Assembly: GCF_036013525.1 (NCBI RefSeq)
Contig: NZ_CP107853.1
Span: forward strand, 3,224,001-3,288,000
DNA: 64,000 nt
Origin: Nonomuraea sp. NBC_00507
GTDB taxonomy: Bacteria > Actinomycetota > Actinomycetes > Streptosporangiales > Streptosporangiaceae
Direction of reading: 5' to 3'
Shown: positions 27,158 through 36,028 of the stretch, piece by piece
Position numbering within the stretch: the stretch's first letter is position 1
How the letters are laid out: each line of letters opens with the position of its first letter
Notes under the pieces: model-generated
Databases searched by the model: none
Seen by the model: only the letters and a program-made list of their open reading frames with translations
Told to the model about the DNA's origin: nothing
Program-made: the position numbers and the translations under genes

Positions 27158-27325
27158 TCACTGACGGGCTCGCCATCTGCCGTAGCAGGTTCCGGCGACT
27201 GCGGCGGTCACGAGCAGGGCCACGACGAACACCCGGGCCTCGGCCGTCTCGGCCAGGACGGTCGAGACGCCGCAGCTCACCGCGGACACGACGAGGCCGA
27301 CACCGAGCCGCTGCCCAAGCGTCAT
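27158..27325 (-). CDS. 55-aa two-helix membrane protein coupled to kdpE
   Basis: Its ATG overlaps the kdpE stop as ATGA, so it is translated with kdpE and closes the kdp operon. The sequence has two hydrophobic segments (VGLVVSAVSCGVSTVL and VFVVALLVTAAVAGTCYG) joined by ETAEAR, and ends with basic RWRARQ, giving a helical-hairpin membrane protein with a cytoplasmic basic tail. I know no family for it. The position suggests a role in K+ sensing or pump assembly, which is inference. Confidence 0.7.
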   Translation of the reverse strand: MTLGQRLGVGLVVSAVSCGVSTVLAETAEARVFVVALLVTAAVAGTCYGRWRARQ

Positions 27326-27990
27326 GGGGTGTAGCGGTAGCCCATGCCGGGTTCGGTGATGAGGTGGACTGGGCGGGCGGGGTCGCGTTCGAGTTTCTTG
27401 CGGAGCTGGGCCATGTACTGGCGCAGGTAGTGGGTTTCCTTGGCATGTTTGCTGCCCCACACCTCGGTCAGCAGGTAGCGCTGGGGGATGAGTTTGCCGG
27501 GGTTGCGGAGCAGGATCTCCAGGATGTGCCATTCGGTCGGGGTGAGCCGCAGGCCTCCGGATATGGTCTTGCGGGTCAGGTCCACGGTGTGGTCGCCGAG
27601 CTGGATGCGGGCGAGCTCGGCTTCCTGGATCGCGGAGCGCCGGGAGACGGCGCGGATGCGGGCGAGGAACTCCTCGATGCTGAAGGGTTTGGTGACGTAG
27701 TCGTCGGCGCCGGCATCCAGGGCGTCGATCTTGTCCTGGTTCCCGGCCCGGCCGGACAGCACGACGATGGGGATCCGGGTCCAGCCGCGCAGGCCGTGGA
27801 TGACGTCCACTCCGTCGATGTCGGGCAGCCCGAGATCCAGCACGACCAGGTCAGGGTGCCATTCGGCGGCTTCGCGCAGGGCGGAGGCCCCGTCGGCGGC
27901 GACGGCGACCTCGTACTGGCGGGCGGCGAGGTTGATGCGGAGGGCGCGGAGGATCTGCGGTTCGTCGTCGACGACGAGGATCTTGGTCAT
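27322..27990 (-). CDS. kdpE: Response regulator KdpE
   Basis: 222 aa, OmpR/PhoB type. The receiver domain has the acidic pocket (ILVVDDEPQILRAL), the phosphorylation Asp in LVVLDLGLPDIDG (about residue 52) and the Lys of VTKPFSIEEF. The C-terminal winged helix includes LTPTEWHILEILLRNPGKL and THYLRQYMAQLRKKLERDP. Phosphorylated by KdpD, it activates the kdp operon at low potassium or osmotic stress. Its ATG overlaps the kdpD TGA (ATGA) and its own stop overlaps the 55-aa gene. It could also serve the orphan KdpD at 20294. Confidence 0.95.
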   Translation of the reverse strand: MTKILVVDDEPQILRALRINLAARQYEVAVAADGASALREAAEWHPDLVVLDLGLPDIDGVDVIHGLRGWTRIPIVVLSGRAGNQDKIDALDAGADDYVTKPFSIEEFLARIRAVSRRSAIQEAELARIQLGDHTVDLTRKTISGGLRLTPTEWHILEILLRNPGKLIPQRYLLTEVWGSKHAKETHYLRQYMAQLRKKLERDPARPVHLITEPGMGYRYTP

Positions 27991-30524
27991 GATGCCACCG
28001 CCCGGGAGTGAATCGGCATGCTGATGATCATGGTGAGGCCTCCTCCTGGTGTCTCCTCCGGGATGAGCGTGCCGCCCATGGCTTCGGTCAGCCCGCGCGA
28101 GAGCGCGAGTCCCAGGCCGACGCCAGTGCCGTTGCCGCGGTCGCCGAGCCGCTGGAAGGGCAGGAACACCCGCTCCTGCGCTTCGCGCGGGATGCCGGGG
28201 CCACGGTCGATGACACGGATCTCGACCTGGTCGTCGTGCCAGCTCGCGGTGACCAGCACCATCTGATCAGCAGGACTGTGCCGGACGGCGTTGGCCATCA
28301 GGTTGACCAGCACGCGTTCCAGCAGTGCCGGGTCGGCGACGATCTCCGGCAGATCGAAGGAGATGTCGCCTTCGACGCGGTCGCGCAGCGGCCCAAGGTC
28401 ATCGATGGCGTGAGGGACAACCTCTTCCAGAGCAACGGGCTGGAGTGTGAGGCCAAGCACGCCGGCCTGCAGGCGGCTCATGTCGAGCAGGTTCTCCACG
28501 AGCCGGTCGAGCCGGTCAAGGGATTCGTCGGCGGTTTCCAGGAGTTCTTCGCGGTCCTCGGCGGTCCAGGTGACGTCGTGGCTGCGCAGGCTCTGGACGG
28601 CGGCTTTGGCGGCCGATAGCGGGGTGCGCAGGTCATGGCTGACGGCCGCGAGTAGCGCGGTGCGCATCTTGTCGGCCTCGGCCAGAGGTTTGGCCTGTTC
28701 GGCCGCCTCTTGGAGGCGTTCTTGGCGGAGGGCGACGGCGGCTTCGGCGGCGAAGGCCTCCAGCACCCGCCGGTCGCTGGCGTCCAGCAGCCGGCCGCGG
28801 GCGGCGAGCACCAGCTCATCACTGATCTGCACGTCGGTATCGGCTACGGCGGGCGCGGTGCAAGGCGCGCTGCCGGAGGTGGCGATGATCCGCCAGGCGG
28901 TGGGTTCGGCCTGGTCGTCGGGGGTGGGCTCGCCGATGCGTTCGAGGAGTGTGACCGAGTCGAGTCCGAACGTCTCGCGCAGGCGGCCGAGCAGCGTGGG
29001 CAGTGCGGCCTCGCCCCGGAGCACGTGCCCGGCCAGCGTGGACAGGGCCTCGGCGTCGGCGCGGGCGCGGGCGGCCTCCCTGGTGCGGCGGGCGGCCACA
29101 TCGACGATCGTGCTGACCGCGGCGGCGACCAGCACGAACACGATCAACGCCAGCAGGTTCTCCGGGTCGGCGATGGTGAGCTGCCCGACGGGCGGGGTGA
29201 AGAACCAGTTGAGCAGCAGCGAGCCGCCCACAGCCGCGACGATCGCCGGCCACATCCCGCCGATGAGGGCTACGCCGATGACCAGGCACAGGAACAGCAG
29301 GATCTCGCTGGGCAGCGAGATCACGTCCCGGAACGGCGCCAGCGCCGCCGTCAGCAGCGGCATGCCCGCCGCCGCGACGGCCCAGCCGATCAGCCTGCGC
29401 TTCCTGGTGAGCGCGGCCCGGGAGCGTTCGGGCCTGCGGCGGCCCTGCTTGGCCTCCTCGTGGGTGACCAGGTGGACGTCGATGGGGCCGGACAGGGCGG
29501 TTGTCTCCACCCCGACGCCGCGGGAGAGGACCTGCGCGAAGCGGCCGCGCCGGGAGGCTCCGAGGACGAGCTGGGTGGCGTTGACGCCGCGGGCGAAGTC
29601 GAGCAGCGCCCGCGGAACGTCGTCGCCGACCACCTGGTGATAGCTGCCGCCCATGCTCTCCACGAGCGAGCGCTGGCGGGCCAGATTGGCCGGGTCGCCG
29701 CCGGACAGGCCGTCGGCGCTGGTGACGTGGACGGCCAGCAGGTCGGCGCCCTTGCTGCGGGCGGCGATGCGAGCGGCCCGGCGTACCAGCGTGTCGCCTT
29801 CCGGGCCGCCGGTCAGCGCCACCACCACCCGCTCGCGGGCCTCCCACGTGCCGGCGATGCCGTGGTCGGCGCGGTAGCGGTCGAGCTGCTCGTCGACCTT
29901 GCCCGCGACCCACAGCAGCGCCAGTTCCCGCAGCGCGGTGAGGTTGCCGACCCGGAAGTAGTTCGACAGCGCCGCGTCGACCTTCTCGGGGCCGTAGACG
30001 TTGCCGTGCGCCATGCGGCGGCGCAGCGCCTCGGGGGACATGTCGACCAGCTCGATCTGGTTGGCCCGCCGCACCACCTCGTCGGGGACGGTCTCGCGCT
30101 GCGGGATGCCGGTGATCTGCTGGACGACGTCGTTGACCGACTCCAGGTGCTGGATGTTGACGGTGGAGACGACGTCGATGCCGGCGTCGAGAATCTCGTC
30201 GATGTCCTGCCAGCGCTTGACGTTCTTCGAGCCGGGCACGTTGGTGTGCGCCAGCTCGTCGACCAGCGCCACCTTCGGCTTGCGCGCGATGACCGCCTCG
30301 ACGTCCAGCTCGGTGAAGGTGGCCCCCCGGTAGGTCAGCGTCTTGCGGGGGATGATCTCCATGCCGTCCAGCAGAGCGGCGGTACGGGGACGGCCGTGGG
30401 TCTCGACGAACCCCACGACCACGTCCCGGCCCCGCTCGCAACCCCGGCGGCCCTCGCCGAGCATCGCGTACGTCTTGCCCACTCCAGGCGCCGCGCCCAG
30501 GTAGACCCGCAGCCGCCCCCGCAT
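27987..30524 (-). CDS. kdpD: Sensor histidine kinase KdpD
   Basis: 845 aa from ATG 30524, one base after the kdpC stop, with GGAG upstream; a 13-codon in-frame extension overlapping kdpC is less likely. Domain order: KdpD N-terminal domain (GAAPGVGKTYAMLGEG, DELAHTNVPGSKNVKRWQD), Usp-like domain, four transmembrane helices (about 400-490), GAF-like domain, HisKA with VSHDLRTPLSAAKAAV, and HATPase with NLMANAVRHSP, DRGPGIP and GVGLGLALSRG. It phosphorylates KdpE when external K+ is low; Usp and N-domain bind signals such as c-di-AMP in other bacteria. Fifth structural gene in the chain kdpFABCDE. Closely similar to the orphan copy at 20294. Confidence 0.95.
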   Translation of the reverse strand: MRGRLRVYLGAAPGVGKTYAMLGEGRRGCERGRDVVVGFVETHGRPRTAALLDGMEIIPRKTLTYRGATFTELDVEAVIARKPKVALVDELAHTNVPGSKNVKRWQDIDEILDAGIDVVSTVNIQHLESVNDVVQQITGIPQRETVPDEVVRRANQIELVDMSPEALRRRMAHGNVYGPEKVDAALSNYFRVGNLTALRELALLWVAGKVDEQLDRYRADHGIAGTWEARERVVVALTGGPEGDTLVRRAARIAARSKGADLLAVHVTSADGLSGGDPANLARQRSLVESMGGSYHQVVGDDVPRALLDFARGVNATQLVLGASRRGRFAQVLSRGVGVETTALSGPIDVHLVTHEEAKQGRRRPERSRAALTRKRRLIGWAVAAAGMPLLTAALAPFRDVISLPSEILLFLCLVIGVALIGGMWPAIVAAVGGSLLLNWFFTPPVGQLTIADPENLLALIVFVLVAAAVSTIVDVAARRTREAARARADAEALSTLAGHVLRGEAALPTLLGRLRETFGLDSVTLLERIGEPTPDDQAEPTAWRIIATSGSAPCTAPAVADTDVQISDELVLAARGRLLDASDRRVLEAFAAEAAVALRQERLQEAAEQAKPLAEADKMRTALLAAVSHDLRTPLSAAKAAVQSLRSHDVTWTAEDREELLETADESLDRLDRLVENLLDMSRLQAGVLGLTLQPVALEEVVPHAIDDLGPLRDRVEGDISFDLPEIVADPALLERVLVNLMANAVRHSPADQMVLVTASWHDDQVEIRVIDRGPGIPREAQERVFLPFQRLGDRGNGTGVGLGLALSRGLTEAMGGTLIPEETPGGGLTMIISMPIHSRAVAS

Positions 30525-30525
30525 C

Positions 30526-31380
30526 TCAGGCTCCGTCGAGCGCGAGGTTGAGCTCGAGCACATTCACCGCCGGCTCACCCATGAAACCTAGCGCCCGGCC
30601 GCTCGTGTGCTCGTCGATCAGGGCTTTCACCTGCTCCAGTGACAGCCCCCGCTCCTTGGCCACGCGCGGCGCCTGGAGCTCGGCGTAGGCCACGGAGACG
30701 TGCGGGTCCAGGCCGGAGCCGCTGGCCGTCACCGCGTCCGCCGGCACCTGCACCGTGGTCACGTTTCCGCGGATCGGCACGGTCTTGCCGGCCGCGTAGT
30801 CCTGCCCGGGCTGGGCGCACCCGACCTTCAGCCCTTCGTAGGTGGCGATGAACGGGGTGGCCGGGCAGGCCTGGTTGACGCTGACGGCCCGGTCGGGGAA
30901 GACCTTCAGCACCGCGCCGACCCCGTCCGTGGTGCAGTACGGGCGGGCGCCGCTGACGCCCTCCAGCTCGCCGACCGCTTTGGAGCGGGCGCAGACCTGG
31001 GTGAGCAGCGACTGCTTGCCTTCCTTGGCGGCCTCATCGGCGCCGCCGGGGTTCGGCAGCGTGTCGATGACGTCCTCGGGGCCGAGGTTGCTGGCCGCGG
31101 TGGAGGTCGGGTCGTAGCCGTCGCCGGCGGCCGACGGGCGGGACTGGAAGTACGTCCTGACCGGGTTGCCGTCGGCGTCAGTGAAGGACTGGCCGATGAG
31201 CGCGCTGCCGACGGTCTTGCCGTCCTTCTGGACGAGCGAACCGTTGGCGTTGTCGTTGAACAGCGCCTGGGCCACTCCGGTGGCCAACAGCGGATAGATG
31301 ATGCCGGTGATCACCGTGAGCACGAGCAGCGCCCGTAGCGCGGCGAGGTGCTGGCGGACCCAGCTGGGCATGCGGTCCAT
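30526..31380 (-). CDS. kdpC: Potassium-transporting ATPase subunit KdpC
   Basis: 284 aa; the ATG follows the kdpB TAA directly (TAAATG). One N-terminal membrane helix (LRALLVLTVITGIIYPLLA), then LIGQSFTDADGNPVRTYFQSRPSA and the conserved end SGSGLDPHVSV, LDEHTSGR-like IDEHTSGRALGFMGEPAVNV and LNLALDG. It stabilises the KdpFABC complex and assists the KdpB cycle. E. coli KdpC is about 190 aa; the extra length is an internal insertion (about residues 125-205) carrying four cysteines (QVCAR, PYCTT, QACPA, VGCAQ), which could form disulfides outside the membrane. Confidence 0.93.
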   Translation of the reverse strand: MDRMPSWVRQHLAALRALLVLTVITGIIYPLLATGVAQALFNDNANGSLVQKDGKTVGSALIGQSFTDADGNPVRTYFQSRPSAAGDGYDPTSTAASNLGPEDVIDTLPNPGGADEAAKEGKQSLLTQVCARSKAVGELEGVSGARPYCTTDGVGAVLKVFPDRAVSVNQACPATPFIATYEGLKVGCAQPGQDYAAGKTVPIRGNVTTVQVPADAVTASGSGLDPHVSVAYAELQAPRVAKERGLSLEQVKALIDEHTSGRALGFMGEPAVNVLELNLALDGA

Positions 31381-33510
31381 TTATGACATCCCCGGAAGGA
31401 ACTGGATGAGCAGATCGATGAGCTTGATGCCGATGAACGGGACGATGATCCCGCCGAGGCCGTAGACGTACAGGTTGCGCGAGAGCAGCTTGGAGGCGCT
31501 GGAGGGGCGATACCGCACACCCCGCAGGGCGAGCGGGATCAGCGCGATGATCACCAGTGCGTTGAAGATCACCGCCGACAGGACCGCGGACTGCGGGCTG
31601 GCCAGGCGCATGATGTTGAGCGCGTCCAGGCCTGGATAGACCACCGCGAACATCGCCGGGATGATCGCGAAGTATTTGGCGATGTCGTTGGCGATGGAGA
31701 ACGTCGTCAGCGCGCCCCGCGTGATGAGCAGCTGTTTGCCGATCTCGACGATCTCGATGAGCTTGGTCGGGTTGGAGTCCAGGTCGACCATGTTCCCGGC
31801 TTCCTTGGCGGCGCTGGTGCCGGTGTTCATGGCCACGCCGACGTCGGATTGGGCCAGGGCGGGCGCGTCGTTGGTGCCGTCGCCGGTCATCGCCACCAGG
31901 CGGCCGCCCTCCTGCTCCTTCTTGATGAGCGCGAGCTTGTCCTCGGGCGTGGCCTCGGCCAGGAAGTCGTCCACGCCGGCCTCGTCGGCGATGGCCTTGG
32001 CGGTCAGCGGGTTGTCGCCGGTGATCATGACGGTGCGGATGCCCATGCGGCGCATCTCGTCGAAGCGTTCCCGCATGCCCTCCTTGACCACGTCCTTGAG
32101 ATGGATCACGCCCAGCACGCGGCTCTTCTCGGCCACCACCAGCGGGGTGCCGCCGCTGCCGGAGATTCCGTCCACGATGTGCCCGACCTGGTCGGTGGGG
32201 TGGCCGCCGTGATCGCGTACCCACTTCATCACCGCTGTCGCGGCGCCCTTGCGCACCTCGCGGCCGTCCAGGTTCACCCCCGACATGCGGGTCTGGGCGG
32301 TGAACGGCACCCATTCGGCGTGGGCCAGCTCGCCGGGCTGACGCTCGCGCAGGCCGTACGCCCGCTTGGCGTACACCACGATGGAGCGCCCCTCCGGGGT
32401 CTCGTCGGCCAGGCTTGACAGCTGCGCGGCCGCGGCCAGCTCGGCCTCGCTCACTCCCTCGACCGGGACGAACTCCGACGCCTGCCGGTTGCCCAGGGTG
32501 ATCGTGCCAGTCTTGTCCAGCAGCAGCGTGGACACGTCCCCGGCGGCCTCGACCGCGCGGCCGGACATGGCCAGGACGTTGCGCTGGACGAGCCGGTCCA
32601 TGCCGGCGATGCCGATGGCCGACAGCAGCGCCCCGATGGTGGTCGGGATCAGGCAGACGATCAGCGACACCAGCACGATCCCCGACACGCCGTCGGCGTT
32701 CAGCGCGAGCGAGTCTGGCACGCCGGGGTTGATGGACTTGGAGTAGATCGCCAGCGGCTGCATGGTCGCGGTGGCCACCAGGAAGATGATGGTCAGCGCG
32801 GCGAGCAGGATGTTGAGCGCGACCTCGTTCGGGGTCTTCTGCCGGTTGGCGCCCTCCACCAGGGCGATCATCCGGTCGATGAAGCTCTCGCCGGGCTTCT
32901 GGGTGATCTGCACGATGATCTTGTCGGAGAGCACCTTGGTGCCGCCGGTCACCGCCGAGCGGTCGCCGCCGGACTCGCGGATCACGGGGGCGGACTCGCC
33001 GGTGATGGCCGACTCGTCCACCGAGGCGATGCCGTCGATGACGTCGCCGTCACCGGGGATGATCTCGCCGGCTTCAACGATGACGTAGTCACCCTGCCGC
33101 AGTTCGGTCGCGCCGATCACGTCCCACTGGGTGTGGTCGTCGCGGTTCTTGAGCCGGCGGGCGGTGGTGTCGCGCTTGGCCGCGCGCAGCGTGGCGGCCT
33201 GGGCCTTGCCGCGGCCCTCGGCCACCGCCTCGGCGAGGTTGGCGAACACGACGGTCAGCCACAGCCACACCACGATCGCCCAGGCGAACCAGGACGGGTC
33301 GAGGATCGCCAGCACGGTGGTGAAGACCGCGCCGATCTCGACGATGAACATCACCGGGTTGCGCCACAGGGTCGCCGGGTTGAGCTTCTTCAGCGCGTCC
33401 GGCAACGACTTGATCATCTGCTTGGGATCGAGCAGGCCGCCGCCGACCCGGCTGTTCTTGTTCTTCGGTGTCGGCGCTTTGCCCGGCGATTCGAGCACAT
33501 GCGTTGACAT
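31381..33510 (-). CDS. kdpB: Potassium-transporting P-type ATPase subunit KdpB
   Basis: 709 aa from ATG 33510, two bases after the kdpA stop. All P-type ATPase motifs are present: actuator [10 protein letters not shown], phosphorylation site [14 protein letters not shown], nucleotide site [10 protein letters not shown], hinge [14 protein letters not shown] and [14 protein letters not shown]. KdpB supplies energy for high-affinity K+ import through KdpA. Several membrane helices flank these domains, the last being [19 protein letters not shown]. The kdpC gene begins immediately after its TAA. Confidence 0.96.
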   Translation of the reverse strand: MSTHVLESPGKAPTPKNKNSRVGGGLLDPKQMIKSLPDALKKLNPATLWRNPVMFIVEIGAVFTTVLAILDPSWFAWAIVVWLWLTVVFANLAEAVAEGRGKAQAATLRAAKRDTTARRLKNRDDHTQWDVIGATELRQGDYVIVEAGEIIPGDGDVIDGIASVDESAITGESAPVIRESGGDRSAVTGGTKVLSDKIIVQITQKPGESFIDRMIALVEGANRQKTPNEVALNILLAALTIIFLVATATMQPLAIYSKSINPGVPDSLALNADGVSGIVLVSLIVCLIPTTIGALLSAIGIAGMDRLVQRNVLAMSGRAVEAAGDVSTLLLDKTGTITLGNRQASEFVPVEGVSEAELAAAAQLSSLADETPEGRSIVVYAKRAYGLRERQPGELAHAEWVPFTAQTRMSGVNLDGREVRKGAATAVMKWVRDHGGHPTDQVGHIVDGISGSGGTPLVVAEKSRVLGVIHLKDVVKEGMRERFDEMRRMGIRTVMITGDNPLTAKAIADEAGVDDFLAEATPEDKLALIKKEQEGGRLVAMTGDGTNDAPALAQSDVGVAMNTGTSAAKEAGNMVDLDSNPTKLIEIVEIGKQLLITRGALTTFSIANDIAKYFAIIPAMFAVVYPGLDALNIMRLASPQSAVLSAVIFNALVIIALIPLALRGVRYRPSSASKLLSRNLYVYGLGGIIVPFIGIKLIDLLIQFLPGMS

Positions 33511-33512
33511 GG

Positions 33513-35174
33513 TCAGAGAAGTCCTTCTGCGAGAGGTCCGAGCGCCAGTGCCGGGAGGAACGTGAGCGCCACCAGGATGATCGTCACGCCGACCACCATG
33601 CCGACGAACTGCGGCCGGTGGGTGGGCAGGGTGCCGGCGGAGGCGGGCACCGGGGCCTGCTGGGCCAGCGACCCGGCCAGCGCCAGGGCCAGGACGATCG
33701 GCAGGAACCGGCCGAAGGCCATGCACAGGCCGAGCGTGGTGTTGTGGAAGGTGGTGTTGACGCTGACCCCGGCGAACGCCGAGCCGTTGTTGTTGGAGGC
33801 GCTGGTGTAGGCGTACAGAATCTCCGACAGGCCGTGCGGGCCGCTGTTCAGCATCGCCGAGCGGCCGACCTCGGTGGCCATCGCCACCGCCGTGCCGATC
33901 AGCACCAGCATCGGAGTGACCAGGAAGTACAGCGACGCGAGCTTGATCTCTCGGGCGCCGATCTTCTTGCCCAGGTACTCGGGGGTGCGGCCGACCATCA
34001 GGCCGGCCACGAAGACCGTGATCACGGCCAGGATCAGGATGCCGTACAGACCGGCGCCGACGCCTCCGGGCGCGACCTCGCCGAGCAGCATGTTGAAGAT
34101 CAGCATGCCGCCGCCAAGCGCGGTGTAGGAGTCGTGGAAGGAGTTCACCGAACCGGTGCTCGTCAGCGTGGTGGAGCTGGCGAACATGGCCGAGTTCGAG
34201 GTGCCGAAGCGCGTCTCGCGGCCTTCCATTGCCGCTGCGATGGCCTGCGGCACGGTGCCGCCTGCGGACAGCTCGGCCCACTGGGTCGCGCCGATGCTGA
34301 TGATGGCGATGATGGCCATCACGCTCACGATCGCGTAGCCCTGCCGGTTGTCGCCCACCATGCGGCCGAACGTGCGCGGCAGGCTGAACGCGATGACCAG
34401 GAGCAGGAAGATCTCCACCCAGTTCGTCCACGACGTGGGGTTCTCGAACGGGTGGGCCGAGTTGACGTTGAAGATGCCGCCGCCGTTCGTGCCCAGGTCC
34501 TTGATCGCCTCCTGCGAGGCGACCGCGCCCGGTGTGAACGTCTGCTCGCCGCCGGTCAGCGTCGACCACACATGGTGGTCACCGAGGGTCTGGATCGCTC
34601 CACCGGCCACCAGCACCAGCGCCGCCACGAAGGAGATCGGCAACAGGATGCGGACAGTGCCGCGGACCAGGTCGACCCAGAAGTTGCCCAGCGTGTCGGT
34701 CTTGCTGCGGGCGAACCCGCGGACCAGGGCGATGGCCACCGCCATGCCGACGGCGGCGGAGACGAAGTTCTGTACGGCCAGACCCGCGGTCTGCACCACG
34801 TGCCCCATCGTCGACTCGCCCGAATAGGCCTGCCAGTTGGTGTTGGTGACGAAGCTGACCGCGGTGTTCCAGGCCAGCGCCGGCTCCACCGGCTCCATGC
34901 CCAGGGACAGGAACAGATGGCTCTGCAGCCGCTGCAGGCCGTACAGGAACAGGATCGAGATCACCGAGAACGCCAGCACGCTGCGGGCGTAGACGCCCCA
35001 GCGCTGCTCGCTGCCGGGCTGCACGCCGACCAGGCGGTAGATCACCCGTTCGACGGCGTTGTGCCTGGTGGCGGTGTAGACGCGGTACATGTAGTCGCCC
35101 AGCGGCTTGTAGCACAGCGCGAGCGCGAGCAGCAGAGACGCGATGAACAGGATCCCGGCCAGAGTCGGGGACAT
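33513..35174 (-). CDS. kdpA: Potassium-transporting ATPase subunit KdpA
   Basis: 553 aa, usual length for the K+-selective subunit derived from the SKT channel fold. The four selectivity-filter loops are visible: [44 protein letters not shown] and [12 protein letters not shown]. Ten or so hydrophobic helices flank them. Its ATG overlaps the kdpF TGA by one base (TGATG), so translation is coupled. Together with KdpB, KdpC and KdpF it makes the KdpFABC pump in the cytoplasmic membrane. Confidence 0.96.
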   Translation of the reverse strand: MSPTLAGILFIASLLLALALCYKPLGDYMYRVYTATRHNAVERVIYRLVGVQPGSEQRWGVYARSVLAFSVISILFLYGLQRLQSHLFLSLGMEPVEPALAWNTAVSFVTNTNWQAYSGESTMGHVVQTAGLAVQNFVSAAVGMAVAIALVRGFARSKTDTLGNFWVDLVRGTVRILLPISFVAALVLVAGGAIQTLGDHHVWSTLTGGEQTFTPGAVASQEAIKDLGTNGGGIFNVNSAHPFENPTSWTNWVEIFLLLVIAFSLPRTFGRMVGDNRQGYAIVSVMAIIAIISIGATQWAELSAGGTVPQAIAAAMEGRETRFGTSNSAMFASSTTLTSTGSVNSFHDSYTALGGGMLIFNMLLGEVAPGGVGAGLYGILILAVITVFVAGLMVGRTPEYLGKKIGAREIKLASLYFLVTPMLVLIGTAVAMATEVGRSAMLNSGPHGLSEILYAYTSASNNNGSAFAGVSVNTTFHNTTLGLCMAFGRFLPIVLALALAGSLAQQAPVPASAGTLPTHRPQFVGMVVGVTIILVALTFLPALALGPLAEGLL

Positions 35175-35263
35175 CAGAATCGCTCCGGAAACAGTAGGGC
35201 CGCGACCATGAAGATCACCAGGCCGGCGACCACGACCAGACCGGCAGCGTTAACGGCGCTCAT
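35174..35263 (-). CDS. kdpF: KdpF small membrane subunit
   Basis: 29 aa: [18 protein letters not shown], then [11 protein letters not shown]. One hydrophobic helix ending in the conserved LxxPERF of KdpF, which stabilises the KdpFABC complex. The TGA overlaps the kdpA ATG. Its ATG sits inside a perfect 18-bp hairpin (35255-35293) and its ribosome site (GGAG) falls at the loop, so initiation may depend on upstream translation or on melting of the hairpin. Confidence 0.9.
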   Translation of the reverse strand: MSAVNAAGLVVVAGLVIFMVAALLFPERF

Positions 35264-35293
35264 AGGACCGACTCCGTCGGTCCTATGAGCGCC
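35255..35293 (-). promoter_or_regulatory. Perfect 18-bp hairpin enclosing the kdpF start codon
   Basis: Arms 35255-35272 and 35276-35293 are exact inverted copies separated by a 3-base loop (TCC on the plus strand). In the mRNA the loop-proximal part carries GGAG and the 3' arm carries the kdpF ATG; the 5' arm overlaps the end of the 24-codon ORF. No U-tract follows, so it is not a classical terminator. Likely an RNA switch or attenuator for kdpFABC, or a protein-binding palindrome. Confidence 0.7.
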
Positions 35294-35334
35294 AGGCAGC
35301 TGTGTCCGATGGTTCGCTCGCTGCGCTCGCTCAC
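35260..35334 (-). CDS. 24-codon leader ORF linking the 27-aa ORF to kdpF
   Basis: GTG 35334 overlaps the stop of the preceding 27-aa gene (GTGA) and its TGA overlaps the kdpF ATG (ATGA). The predicted peptide is MSERSERTIGHSCLA, then LIGPTESVL. The first part is encoded by a GAGCGAGCGCAGCGAGCGA repeat-like stretch, so protein function is doubtful. Ribosomes translating it would open the 18-bp hairpin that hides the kdpF start. Whether it is translated is inference. Confidence 0.4.
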   Translation of the reverse strand: MSERSERTIGHSCLALIGPTESVL

Positions 35335-35414
35335 AGCCGCTCCACCGCCTTCACGACCAGCCCCATGATCACAAAGATCGCGATCGTCAGGGCGACGAAG
35401 ATGACGTCCGTCAT
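35331..35414 (-). CDS. 27-aa single-helix membrane protein heading the kdp operon
   Basis: ATG 35414 has a strong ribosome site (GAGGAGTGGGG). Sequence MTDVIFVALTIAIFVIMG followed by LVVKAVERL: one hydrophobic helix with a short basic amphipathic tail. It resembles KdpF in size but lacks the PERF end. To my knowledge such tiny ORFs recur before kdpF in actinobacteria, but I know no assigned function. It could be a second small subunit of the pump or a regulator of KdpD. Confidence 0.65.
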   Translation of the reverse strand: MTDVIFVALTIAIFVIMGLVVKAVERL

Positions 35415-36028
35415 CCCCACTCCTCAACTCGGTGATTAGGTGTTGCAGTCGCCGTTATCCGGACGTCTGCAAGGCCAGCAAACCCTGAGAATTGGGGGGT
35501 TTTGTCGTTCTTGACGGGTTCCATACGGCTCCACCCGGAATATTGACGCTATTTCTACGCTCTGGCTTCGTGGCCTTCCTGCGGGGTGCCCGATCTGAGA
35601 TCCGCCGCCACCCTTCCCGTACGCCGTTGGCCCGGTGCGCCGGGAAGTCTGGTCGGCAGACCCCGATCGGCGAGATCGGCGGCCGGCATCTGGCCGACAT
35701 GATGCTGGGTGTTCGTACCGAAGTGACCGTCGCCATGGCGGTCGAAACATCAGGACCTGCCGTTCTACCAGGGGATCGAGTTCTATCCCCCGCGCATCTC
35801 GCCGGCGCCATCCACGAGGTCGAGCCGGCTTTCGTCCTGGCTCATCACGCCGTGGAAGCAATCGCGGGCACGAGCAAAGCTAGTGCGATCACGGATGCGC
35901 CCTGCCAAGAGTCGCCTCGGCTGGCTACGGATACATACGTTTTCTTGACGCCCTCTCCTCATCAATCACTCTTCTGACCTGGGTAGAGTGCGGTGCGACT
36001 TTGCGCCGTTTGATGAAGGGTGACCGAA
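35415..36028. other. Intergenic region between kdp operon and APC permease
   Basis: 614 bp with no gene I can recognise. A plus-strand ORF at 35492-35977 (161 codons) shows no familiar motif or ribosome site. The region must hold the leftward kdp promoter, with a KdpE site expected near 35420-35480, and the rightward permease promoter. It is less GC-rich near 35440-35560. I saw no clear ydaO/c-di-AMP riboswitch fold, but could not compute structures. Confidence 0.5.

Noticed and set aside
28710..30551. 613-codon plus-strand ORF opposite kdpD
   Set aside because: Antisense shadow of a clear kdpD; composition typical of GC-rich third-position periodicity, with no domain.
33468..35288. 606-codon plus-strand ORF opposite kdpA
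   Set aside because: Antisense to kdpA, low complexity, no recognisable motif.
35492..35977. 161-codon ORF between kdp and the permease
   Set aside because: No ribosome site, no motif and no clear coding signal; treated as intergenic.
35415..36028. Possible c-di-AMP (ydaO) riboswitch before the kdp or permease genes
   Set aside because: I could not find the conserved core by eye; a covariance-model search would be needed.
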